Below, piece by piece: positions 1 through 6,780 of a stretch of DNA of 14,759 nucleotides (position 1 is its first letter; each line of letters starts with the position of its first letter). The notes below the pieces were generated by a model. That model was not told where the DNA came from. It made no database searches and was given only the letters and a program-made list of their open reading frames with translations. Position numbers and translations under genes: made by a program. The stretch lies in the NCBI GenBank assembly GCA_900550025.1, contig URQP01000067.1, positions 1 through 14,759 of the forward strand, given 5' to 3'. Origin of the DNA: an uncultured Porphyromonadaceae bacterium. Its GTDB lineage: Bacteria; Bacteroidota; Bacteroidia; Bacteroidales; Muribaculaceae.

Positions 1-150
1 CCCAAGCCGCGCTCCGCCACGGCTCCGCTTGCATGGGGTTACAATTCCGGAGCCTTTATAAGGCTCTCTTATCCCCAAAGGCAAGCCACTTCACGCAGAT
101 GCATATTAAGCCGTAACCTGAGCCGCAGGCTCACGATTCGGATTAAAAGA
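1..150. other. Non-coding left edge with tight hairpins
   Basis: I see no convincing gene in this stretch. It holds several short dyads: GAGCCTT and AAGGCTC around a 3-base centre (50-66), TGAGCC and GGCTCA around GCA (119-133), and a looser AGCCG/CGGCT pair (5-9 and 20-24). The second hairpin is preceded by GTAACC, as is one of the hairpins at the far right end of the window (14673-14694). That raises the possibility of a dispersed intergenic repeat, but the shared sequence is short. The region may also be the tail of something that begins outside the window. Confidence 0.3.
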
Positions 151-184
151 AAAAGGGTGGATTCTTGAAAATCCACCCTTTTTT
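145..184 (-). terminator. Rho-independent terminator of the susC/susD operon (bidirectional)
   Basis: A perfect 13-bp inverted repeat (151-163 with 170-182) closes a 6-base loop. On the minus strand the hairpin is followed by a T-rich run, the complement of the A-rich bases 144-155, so it suits the SusD-type gene ending at 207. The plus strand also ends in a T run, so it could stop transcription from either side. It lies about 25 bases past the SusD stop codon. Confidence 0.85.
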
Positions 185-206
185 CACCGAAGGTTTAACG
201 TACTTA

Positions 207-2156
207 TTAATCAGTTGTGTCCCACCATACCGGAACGCCCCATACTCCGCCTTCTGCGTCTGTCGGGCTTACGCCATTGTAGCCTGCAGGATAGAGTTGC
301 TGGCATTCAAGCAGGTTGTTGCTGTTGTAGTTAATCTCGTGCGAGCAGTGCATCACGCGGCGCCATACGCCTTCCGGCAGACGGCCTTGTGCGGTACCGT
401 TTACGCTGAACTCATACGGTTTTGCCCAATTGTTGGTTCCGTTGCCAACGTACCCAGTGTAGTCCATGCGGCGCATGTCATTCCAATTCTCGGCCGTGTA
501 GAGCATGGCGAGGAATTTCTGGGTCATTATCTCTCCGAGTGTCGGAGTTCCCTTAGCGTCCAAAGCGTTAACGTAGTCGTTGATTTGCTGGTCGGTAATC
601 GGAGAGAACGATGGGGTGGCCGCAAGGCTTCCACGAGAATAGGTTTCCCCGCTCCAAGTGTTGAGCGACTTCTGTATCTGCTGCAGAGCGGCGCGTACAC
701 CGTTCAGGTAAGCGGCTTTTGCACCTCCTGCATCATTTTTGCGGGAAAGTACTTCCGCGCGGATGAAGCAAGCTTCTGCATATGTTGCCCAGTAGGTGTT
801 GCTGTTAGGACGGCAGAATACGTTGCTCGACGATTCTGCATAGCCGTCTTCGTAGTCGCGGGTGTAGAGTATGCCTGTCGTGCTGTAGTAGCCTGTGGCA
901 CCGCTGCGGAATCCTACATAGATTGTGTCGCCGCGGCGTGCAGCATCCTCTGTATCGCAATACCATGAGTGCGGTGCTATCATACCGCCTTCTCCGCTGT
1001 CAAGAGCTTTGTCGTCAGAATTTCTTACCACTGCGAACGGACCTGCGCCGTTGAGGCGGATGCTTGTGCTTCCGTCAACTAAACCTTGGCGCATTTCCAC
1101 TCCTGCGGAACGCATCCATACGCCGTCGGCCGAATATTTCAGCGTCTTGCCCGGTGCGTTAGGATCGGCAGCAAGTGCCGTACCCGGAGTGTGGTTGGTT
1201 TCGAGCCACGGCAGAATCTTGTCGGCACGCGGGTCTTCAACTCCCACACCGTTGAAGTTGGTAAGGATTTCGACGAGCCACTGTGTCGGGCGTGTGGTAG
1301 CGCCGCCGCCCATGCCCGCGCTGTCGAACATCGGCGCGGTCTGTACCGGGTCGGCGATAAGCACGTCGTTCGTACCGTCGGAGATGTCGTAGTGGGTTAT
1401 AGTGGTATTGTCGTCGATGCTCTGCATTGCCTTGTCGAGGCATGCGAGGATTTCGTCAGGGTCATACAAGCCTTGCTTGTAATCGCCTTGCGCTTTCTTC
1501 GACATGTGGTTGAGCAGACGGGCCTTCAGCAGATAGGCCATTTTTGTCCATTTTGCCACGTCGCCTCCGTTCCAGCTGTCGCCTTCGGAAAGTGCCGGGG
1601 TGTTGGCAGCCTGTGTCTGTCCGAACAGTTCGATGGCTTCTTCTATTTCGCTGATGATTCCGAGGTAGATGGTCTTGCCGTCATCGTAGCGCGGAGTAAG
1701 GGATGCTCCCATCGCTTCTGTGTAAGGCATTTCGCCATATACGTCGGCCATCAGGGCAAAGCCGTAGGCACGGAGCAGACGGGCCGCACCGGCATAATGG
1801 TATGCACCTTGTGCCATTGCTTTGTCGTACATATCGTTGAGGTTAGGGCCTGCGCCTACGAAGAACACCTGATATGGGGTGGTGTTCAAGCTGGTTGTCG
1901 GCTCCCATTGCGCGGAGCAGCCGTCACGGGTGACGCGGCTTGTTGCCGTCAAGGCCTGGCATGCGAATGTTGAGCGGTAGCCCCACACGCCGTATGCGTA
2001 GTTCACGTAGTGCTGGCACCACGGCAGCAATTGCTGTATCTGGGCATATTCTGACGACGGGGTGTTCGGGTCTTCGTTGATGTCGAGCCAGTCGTTGCAC
2101 GACGAGAACGCGAGCGACACCGCGAGGCAGCATACTATTGATTTTAAAAGTTTCAT
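207..2156 (-). CDS. SusD/RagB-family outer membrane lipoprotein (SusD-like_2 type)
   Basis: This is a surface lipoprotein that would cap the neighbouring SusC-type barrel and bind the glycan or peptide to be imported. The N-terminus is a lipoprotein signal peptide ending in FSSC, with the acylated cysteine at residue 20. Acidic residues just after it (NDWLD) are consistent with surface export in Bacteroidetes. The following LDINEDPN is typical of the SusD-like_2 branch, and the rest fits the helical TPR-like SusD fold, with motifs such as ARLLRAYGFALMADVYGEMPY near residues 125-147. At 649 residues it is longer than the roughly 500-550 common in the family. The ATG starts 35 bases after the SusC stop, so the two are almost certainly co-transcribed. 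Family membership is secure; the substrate cannot be read from the sequence. Confidence 0.95.
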   Translation of the reverse strand: MKLLKSIVCCLAVSLAFSSCNDWLDINEDPNTPSSEYAQIQQLLPWCQHYVNYAYGVWGYRSTFACQALTATSRVTRDGCSAQWEPTTSLNTTPYQVFFVGAGPNLNDMYDKAMAQGAYHYAGAARLLRAYGFALMADVYGEMPYTEAMGASLTPRYDDGKTIYLGIISEIEEAIELFGQTQAANTPALSEGDSWNGGDVAKWTKMAYLLKARLLNHMSKKAQGDYKQGLYDPDEILACLDKAMQSIDDNTTITHYDISDGTNDVLIADPVQTAPMFDSAGMGGGATTRPTQWLVEILTNFNGVGVEDPRADKILPWLETNHTPGTALAADPNAPGKTLKYSADGVWMRSAGVEMRQGLVDGSTSIRLNGAGPFAVVRNSDDKALDSGEGGMIAPHSWYCDTEDAARRGDTIYVGFRSGATGYYSTTGILYTRDYEDGYAESSSNVFCRPNSNTYWATYAEACFIRAEVLSRKNDAGGAKAAYLNGVRAALQQIQKSLNTWSGETYSRGSLAATPSFSPITDQQINDYVNALDAKGTPTLGEIMTQKFLAMLYTAENWNDMRRMDYTGYVGNGTNNWAKPYEFSVNGTAQGRLPEGVWRRVMHCSHEINYNSNNLLECQQLYPAGYNGVSPTDAEGGVWGVPVWWDTTD

Positions 2157-2191
2157 GTCTTTATCGTTTTTTATGGTCTAACAATTTAGAA

Positions 2192-5100
2192 TTAGAACGT
2201 GAGGTTTACACCGAATGCCACGCTTGCCGTGGAAGGCACGCCGCAGTAGTCGATACCTACGGAAGAAGAACCGATTGTTCCCGAACCTGAAACGGCGAGT
2301 TCCGGGTCGCCGTTGTAGTTGGTGAACAGCAGCAGATTGTTGGCAGTGACGGAGATGGAGGCGCGTTTGAACACCTTAGATTTCTCCAACCACTTCGACG
2401 GGAGTTCCCATGCAAGCGAGATAGTGCGCAGGCGGAGGGAGTTGACCTTCGTGAGGAAGTTGGCAGTCTCCTGTACGTAGTAGTCCTGATAGTAGTGCTG
2501 GATGAGGTAGCGTCCGCTTACGTTTGCGCCGTTGAGGTTGTATGTGCCGTCGGCGTTGAAAGTATGCGTCTCAGGGTCAGTGTAGCCTACGACAATGTCG
2601 TTGCCAGCAGCGTCTTTGCCCATAATCTCCTGAACACCGGTTACGGTGATTGACTCACGGTTCTCGGATATTTCGCTCAAGCCGTTGGTGGTCATGGCGT
2701 ACTCCGTACCGTTGTAGACCATACCGCCGAAGCGGAATTCCCACAGCATGTTGAACGTCAGGCGGCCGAAGCTTTCACGTCCGAAAGATACGGTGTTGTT
2801 CCAGCCTCCTTGTACGTCAGGTTCACGGTCGCCTACGTAGAGGGTCGTATTGCTGTCAACAACCGGCATATAAGAGTCGTTGAGGATTACGTTGCCATTC
2901 GGGTCGCGTTTCCATGCCGAGCCGGCGATACCCATGAACTTGCCGTTGTTGAAAGAAGCGGCCTTTGCCGTACCTACCTGCGCGTCGGTTACGTAGAGGA
3001 TATCCATACCTTCTGTAAGGTTCTCCACAGTACCGCGGTTTCCGGAGAGGTTGATGCTTGTTTCCCAAGTCCAGTCCTTAGTCTGTATCGGTGTGCCTCC
3101 GATCAAGAGTTCCATACCCTTGTTGTAAACGTCGCCGGTGTTGGCGTTGTACATGATGTAGCCGTTGGCCTGCGACAGACGCGGCGATACAATCTGGTCA
3201 AGAGAGTTGTTGGTGTAGTATGCGTAGTCCAAACGCAAGCGGTCGTTGAAGAAGCGCATTTCGAGACCGATTTCGGTCGATTCGGTGGTCTCCGGCTTCA
3301 AGTACGGGTTACCGCGTGTCCAGCTCTGTCCTACTGCCGGGTGTCCTCCAAGGTATGTCCCTACCGGCCACATATAGGTATTGGTTACATACGGGTTGGC
3401 ATCCTTACCTACACGTGCCCACGATGCGCGCACCTTACCGAAGGTCACGATGTCGTTCTTCGGCATGAATTCCGTGAACACAACGCCTCCGCCCACTGAT
3501 GGGTAGAAATAAGAGCGGTTTTCGATAGGAAGAGTAGACGACCAGTCGTTACGTGCGGTGAATGTCAAGAACAATGCGCTGCGCCAGTCTAAGCGCAATT
3601 CGCCGTATACGCCCACGAGGCGTTTCTTGCTGTAAGTCTCTTGGAACTTGGAGTCTGTAGCCAGCACGTTGCTGAACGAGTAGAATCCCGGCACTTGGAA
3701 GTTCCAGCCCATGCGGTAATTGGTAGTCGACTTGGTGTTATCCGTAGAAGTACCGATAAGGAGGTTGGTGCCGAAGTCGCCAAACTGCTTGTTGGCGTTA
3801 ATCATCAAGTTGGTCGACAGATAGCGGTAGCGGTAGGAGTTCTCGGAGAGCATACCGTTCTGCCAAAGCACCTTCACGGCACTGTTCTCGCCGATGATGT
3901 TGCGGTTCTCGGTGGTGTAGGAGTCCATACCCATACGGTACTGTACCCACAGCCAGTCGGTGATGTCGGCCCTTACGGAGAAGCTTCCGGTGAAACGCTC
4001 GGTCTCGTCGGTGAACTTGTATTTGTTGAGCATCCAGTACGGATTCTCTATATCGTCCTCGCGAGGCTGTTGCGTCGGGAACATACGGTACGGAGTGCCG
4101 TCCGGATTTATCCAGTTGCGCATATTGTCGCTCGGCGACCAGCGGTAAACTGATACCATCGAGCCTGTACCCTCAGAGCCGTAAAGACCGGCAGAGGTAA
4201 GGGTCTTGTCGGTGTTGGCTTGTGAGTAAGCCACGTTAGCGTTGAACGTGAACATCTTGAACTTCTGCTCGCCGTTGAAGCGGAACGTAGTCTTCTTGTA
4301 GCCAGTGGTCGGAATTATACCGTCCTGATCGTAGAACGAGCCTGAGAGGTAGAAGTTGCCGTTCTTGTTACCGCCTGATACCGATAGGTTGGTGTCCCAA
4401 GCCCCGCCTGTCTCAAAGAAGTCGCCGATGTTGTCGTAGGCTGTTTCCCCAGCGGCAAAGGGCGCGCCCCACGACTGTGTAGTGTAGTCGTTGAGTTTGC
4501 CGGCTTCGTCGTAGTAGCCTCTCTTGTAACGTTTCTGCGCATACGGGAGGTTTTTTGCCCATTGCGTGATGTACTTGGCGTTGAGGTTGACTTCTACGTT
4601 GCCTTCCTCGCCTTTCTTGGTGGTGATGATTACAACGCCGGCAGCGGCGCGCGAACCGTAGAGGGCTGAAGCGGCCGGGCCTTTAAGCACTGACATGCTT
4701 TCGATGTCCTCGGGGTTGATGTCCATCACACGGTTGGAGTTGGTGGTGGCGGTTGCCATCATACCGTCGAACGCGGAGTTACCGATAACTGAAGTAGAGT
4801 TATCGTAAATCACACCGTCGACAACGAACAGCGGCTGGTTGTCACGTTCCAATGACGTACCACCGCGGAGAATGATTTGAGTACCTGCACCTGCCGCACC
4901 CGAAGCCTGCGTGATATTCACACCGGCCATCTTTCCGGACAGGGAGTTGAGGACGTTGGTCGACTTGTTGCGCATCAATTCCTCGCTGTCGATTTCGTCG
5001 ATTGCGTAAGTAAGGGATTTCTTTTCGCGCGACACACCCATCGCGGTCACTACGACCTCGTCAAGATTGGTGGAACTCGATAGCGTTACATCGTAGTTGC

Positions 5101-5407
5101 TGTGGCTTCCTACTCTTACGCTTTGTTTGGAGTATCCTACGTAGGAGATTTCGAGGGTCTGTCCCTCTTTGGCAGCGATGGTGAATTTGCCGTTGATGTC
5201 GGTAACGACACCTGCGTTGGTGCCTTTCACCATGACTGACGCACCGATAAGCGGATGTCCGTTACGGTCGCTGACCGTACCGCTCACTCTCCCGGCTTGC
5301 GTTTGCTCGTGGGGGGGGGTAGAAGTTTGAGCCATCATCTGACCTCCGCCGAACGCCGTGCTGCCCACTGCAAGGAGCAGTGCTACACATAAAGCATGTT
5401 TGTTCAT
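2192..5407 (-). CDS. SusC/RagA-family TonB-dependent outer membrane receptor
   Basis: This is a 22-strand-barrel transporter that imports oligomers with energy from TonB; SusD is its lid. A signal peptide (about 1-28) leads into a carboxypeptidase-regulatory-like domain (about 38-125), the TonB-box-like motif DEVVVTA (116-122), and the plug domain (about 130-265, with LRGGTSL, LFVVDGVI and ALYGSRAAAGVVIITTKKG). The barrel then runs to a C-terminal phenylalanine (NLTF), the usual outer-membrane insertion signal. The length of 1071 residues is normal for SusC. There is no anti-sigma-interacting (STN) domain before the CarboxypepD domain, so regulation through an ECF sigma/anti-sigma pair is not indicated. 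Codons 30-33 contain nine consecutive C residues (minus strand, 5319-5311), a candidate slippage site. It is the first gene of the operon, with a promoter near 5501-5531. The substrate is unknown. Confidence 0.96.
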   Translation of the reverse strand: MNKHALCVALLLAVGSTAFGGGQMMAQTSTPPHEQTQAGRVSGTVSDRNGHPLIGASVMVKGTNAGVVTDINGKFTIAAKEGQTLEISYVGYSKQSVRVGSHSNYDVTLSSSTNLDEVVVTAMGVSREKKSLTYAIDEIDSEELMRNKSTNVLNSLSGKMAGVNITQASGAAGAGTQIILRGGTSLERDNQPLFVVDGVIYDNSTSVIGNSAFDGMMATATTNSNRVMDINPEDIESMSVLKGPAASALYGSRAAAGVVIITTKKGEEGNVEVNLNAKYITQWAKNLPYAQKRYKRGYYDEAGKLNDYTTQSWGAPFAAGETAYDNIGDFFETGGAWDTNLSVSGGNKNGNFYLSGSFYDQDGIIPTTGYKKTTFRFNGEQKFKMFTFNANVAYSQANTDKTLTSAGLYGSEGTGSMVSVYRWSPSDNMRNWINPDGTPYRMFPTQQPREDDIENPYWMLNKYKFTDETERFTGSFSVRADITDWLWVQYRMGMDSYTTENRNIIGENSAVKVLWQNGMLSENSYRYRYLSTNLMINANKQFGDFGTNLLIGTSTDNTKSTTNYRMGWNFQVPGFYSFSNVLATDSKFQETYSKKRLVGVYGELRLDWRSALFLTFTARNDWSSTLPIENRSYFYPSVGGGVVFTEFMPKNDIVTFGKVRASWARVGKDANPYVTNTYMWPVGTYLGGHPAVGQSWTRGNPYLKPETTESTEIGLEMRFFNDRLRLDYAYYTNNSLDQIVSPRLSQANGYIMYNANTGDVYNKGMELLIGGTPIQTKDWTWETSINLSGNRGTVENLTEGMDILYVTDAQVGTAKAASFNNGKFMGIAGSAWKRDPNGNVILNDSYMPVVDSNTTLYVGDREPDVQGGWNNTVSFGRESFGRLTFNMLWEFRFGGMVYNGTEYAMTTNGLSEISENRESITVTGVQEIMGKDAAGNDIVVGYTDPETHTFNADGTYNLNGANVSGRYLIQHYYQDYYVQETANFLTKVNSLRLRTISLAWELPSKWLEKSKVFKRASISVTANNLLLFTNYNGDPELAVSGSGTIGSSSVGIDYCGVPSTASVAFGVNLTF
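5311..5319 (-). repeat. Nine-base poly-C tract inside the SusC coding region
   Basis: There are nine G on the plus strand, so nine C in the coding sense, spanning codons 30-33 (Thr-Pro-Pro-His) just after the predicted signal peptide. By reading the shifted frames, gain of one C gives a stop after 48 codons (TAA at 5264-5262). Loss of one C gives a stop after 40 codons (TGA at 5286-5284). As written, the gene is in the open (ON) frame. It is by far the longest G/C homopolymer I noticed in the window. Confidence 0.9.
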
Positions 5408-5500
5408 AAGCGTTAATTAAATTAATTTATAATGGTTTGGATGTTTTTGTAATACTGTCTTCTCTGAGAGTCGTTATTTACAGGTTTGCTTTAATAGCCC

Positions 5501-5531
5501 CAAATATATGTTTGATTTTATTAAATTGCAA
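5501..5531 (-). promoter_or_regulatory. Predicted promoter of the susC/susD operon
   Basis: On the minus strand, TATATTTG (5508-5501) matches the Bacteroidetes -7 consensus TAnnTTTG. A TTG (5531-5529) lies 20 bases upstream as the -33 element. Transcription would start near 5494, giving a leader of about 85 nt before the SusC start codon. Confidence 0.6.
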
Positions 5532-5655
5532 GAGAAAGATGTGTTTTTAACATTGAAAAATTTGATTTTTTTAGAACTTCTTATTTTAATGGTTGCTGAA
5601 TTATGTTTTTTGGCATGTTTTTGTCGGGGGCGATAAAAATCAAGGGGCGGAAGCA

Positions 5656-5710
5656 AAATGAAAAAGGCTGCCCCCGAGGCAAGCGGCACTTGCGGGGACA
5701 GCCTTTTTCC
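5656..5710 (-). terminator. Rho-independent terminator after nagB
   Basis: A long stem pairs 5661-5676 with 5693-5708 (16 positions, one mismatch), and a further GCAAG/CTTGC pair inside it closes a small loop. The minus strand carries a T run directly after the stem, so it ends the nagB transcript about 60 bases past the stop codon. The T run on the plus strand may also make it work in the other direction. Confidence 0.8.
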
Positions 5711-5766
5711 GGTCTCTCCTTGGCGGATGCCCTGTTGAAGCTGTCCGCTTGGAGAATCATTCTATA

Positions 5767-6576
5767 TTATAATAAGGTGTCAGGGTCGAGATTCTTGCTC
5801 TCGATGTCCTTGAAGTAGCGGTATGTGCCAACCTTGAGTTCCATAGTCGCCGGCTCGTCGGCCACGATGATGGCTTTCGGATGGTTTTGCAGGGCGGTGA
5901 TTGTCCACATTTGGGAAATCGCGCCTTCCACGCCTTGCTGCAGGGCGCGCGCCTTGTTGTATCCGTTGACTATGATGAGGACGCTTTTAGCCGCCATCAC
6001 GGTGCCTACCCCTACGGTCAATGCCGTTTCCGGCACTTTGGTGATGTCACCGCCGAAGAACCGCGAATTGGCGATTTTCGTGTCCAAAGTCAGCGTCTTC
6101 ATCCGTGTGCGCGACGAAAGCGACGAGCCCGGCTCGTTGAACGCGATATGACCGTCGGGGCCTACTCCGCCGAGGAAGAGGTCTATTCCTCCGTAAGAGG
6201 CTATTTTTTCTTCGTAGCGGCGGCATTCTTCTTCCGGGTCGGCGGCATTGCCGTTAAGGATGTTGACATTCTCTTTCTTTATATTAATGTGGCTGAAGAA
6301 GTTATTCCACATAAACGAGTGGTAGCTTTCAGGATGCTCCTCAGGAAGCCCGCAATATTCGTCCATGTTGAATGTCACGACATTCTCGAACGACACTTTC
6401 CCGGATTTGTTGAGCTCGATAAGCTTCTTGTACATTCCAAGAGGGGAGCTGCCTGTCGGGCAACCCAGCACGAACGGCTTTTCTGCCGTGGGTTTTGCCT
6501 CGTTGATTCTTGATGCCACATAGTTTGCGGCCCATTGTGACACTTTGTCGTAGTCAGGTTCAATAATTAAGCGCAT
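5767..6576 (-). CDS. Glucosamine-6-phosphate deaminase NagB
   Basis: This cytoplasmic enzyme converts glucosamine-6-phosphate to fructose-6-phosphate and ammonia, the last step of GlcNAc catabolism. The 269 residues align almost without gaps to E. coli NagB (266 aa), so the known positions can be read directly. They include Asp72 (NMDEY), Asp141 and His143 ([13 protein letters not shown]), Glu148, and the phosphate loop CPTGSSP (39-45). Arg158, Lys160 and Tyr254, which form the allosteric GlcNAc-6-phosphate site in E. coli, are also present, so allosteric activation is likely. It is a single-gene unit with its own terminator, transcribed divergently from the NagB-like/PIG-L fusion gene across a shared 204-base region. 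No nagA or nagE lies beside it here. Confidence 0.97.
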   Translation of the reverse strand: MRLIIEPDYDKVSQWAANYVASRINEAKPTAEKPFVLGCPTGSSPLGMYKKLIELNKSGKVSFENVVTFNMDEYCGLPEEHPESYHSFMWNNFFSHINIKKENVNILNGNAADPEEECRRYEEKIASYGGIDLFLGGVGPDGHIAFNEPGSSLSSRTRMKTLTLDTKIANSRFFGGDITKVPETALTVGVGTVMAAKSVLIIVNGYNKARALQQGVEGAISQMWTITALQNHPKAIIVADEPATMELKVGTYRYFKDIESKNLDPDTLL

Positions 6577-6611
6577 AATTGAAAAATATTTTGTATTAGA
6601 AATTTATGATG

Positions 6612-6619
6612 CAAAATTA
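6612..6619 (-). promoter_or_regulatory. Possible -7 element for nagB
   Basis: On the minus strand TAATTTTG fits TAnnTTTG and lies 36 bases upstream of the nagB start codon. I cannot find a convincing -33 TTTG at the right distance, so the promoter may be weak or activator-dependent. It is close to the oppositely directed promoter at 6629-6659. Confidence 0.35.
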
Positions 6620-6628
6620 CCATAAAAA

Positions 6629-6659
6629 TTTGAGATTATAGAATTTGTTAATATCTTTG
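6629..6659 (+). promoter_or_regulatory. Predicted promoter of the NagB-like/PIG-L gene
   Basis: TTTG (6629-6632) and TATCTTTG (6652-6659) are separated by 19 bases, a full match to the Bacteroidetes primary-sigma consensus. Transcription would begin near 6666 and give a leader of roughly 115 nt, which contains the palindrome at 6736-6753. Confidence 0.75.
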
Positions 6660-6735
6660 CAGCGAATAAAAGACCATTATTCTTTAAAATAAAGATATTA
6701 AACATTAAATTTTGTAAAACCTATTCTTTGCGACG

Positions 6736-6753
6736 AAAGTTAAGTTTAACTTT
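6736..6753. promoter_or_regulatory. Perfect 8-bp palindrome in the leader, candidate operator
   Basis: AAAGTTAA and TTAACTTT flank a 2-base centre. With a 2-base bulge the symmetry extends outward to ACG (6733-6735) and CGT (6756-6758). It lies about 30 bases before the start codon at 6781, inside the predicted transcript. The size and symmetry suit a dimeric repressor; the loop is too short for a good RNA hairpin. I did not see the same palindrome near nagB's start, GH84 or susC. Confidence 0.4.
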
Positions 6754-6780
6754 GTCGTACTGAAACAAAAAACAGGTACG

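Larger units (their letters stand above)
5408..5766. other. Intergenic region between susC and nagB
   Basis: This gap of about 360 bases holds the predicted susC promoter and leader (5408-5531), a very AT-rich stretch (about 5515-5630) in which I see no gene, and the nagB terminator hairpin (5661-5708). Short ORFs here have no recognisable features and run across the hairpin, so I do not call them. Confidence 0.7.

Noticed and set aside
165..1973. Long plus-strand frames opposite the SusD gene
   Set aside because: They lie antisense to a clear SusD lipoprotein, show no recognisable motifs, and one begins inside the terminator hairpin.
5511..5640. AT-rich stretch upstream of the susC promoter as a possible origin or invertible element
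   Set aside because: No clustered DnaA-box-like words and no inverted repeats long enough for site-specific inversion; it looks like ordinary AT-rich upstream DNA.
5474..5818. Short ORFs of about 71 codons on both strands between susC and nagB
   Set aside because: They run through the nagB terminator hairpin or the susC promoter and have low-complexity AT-driven composition.
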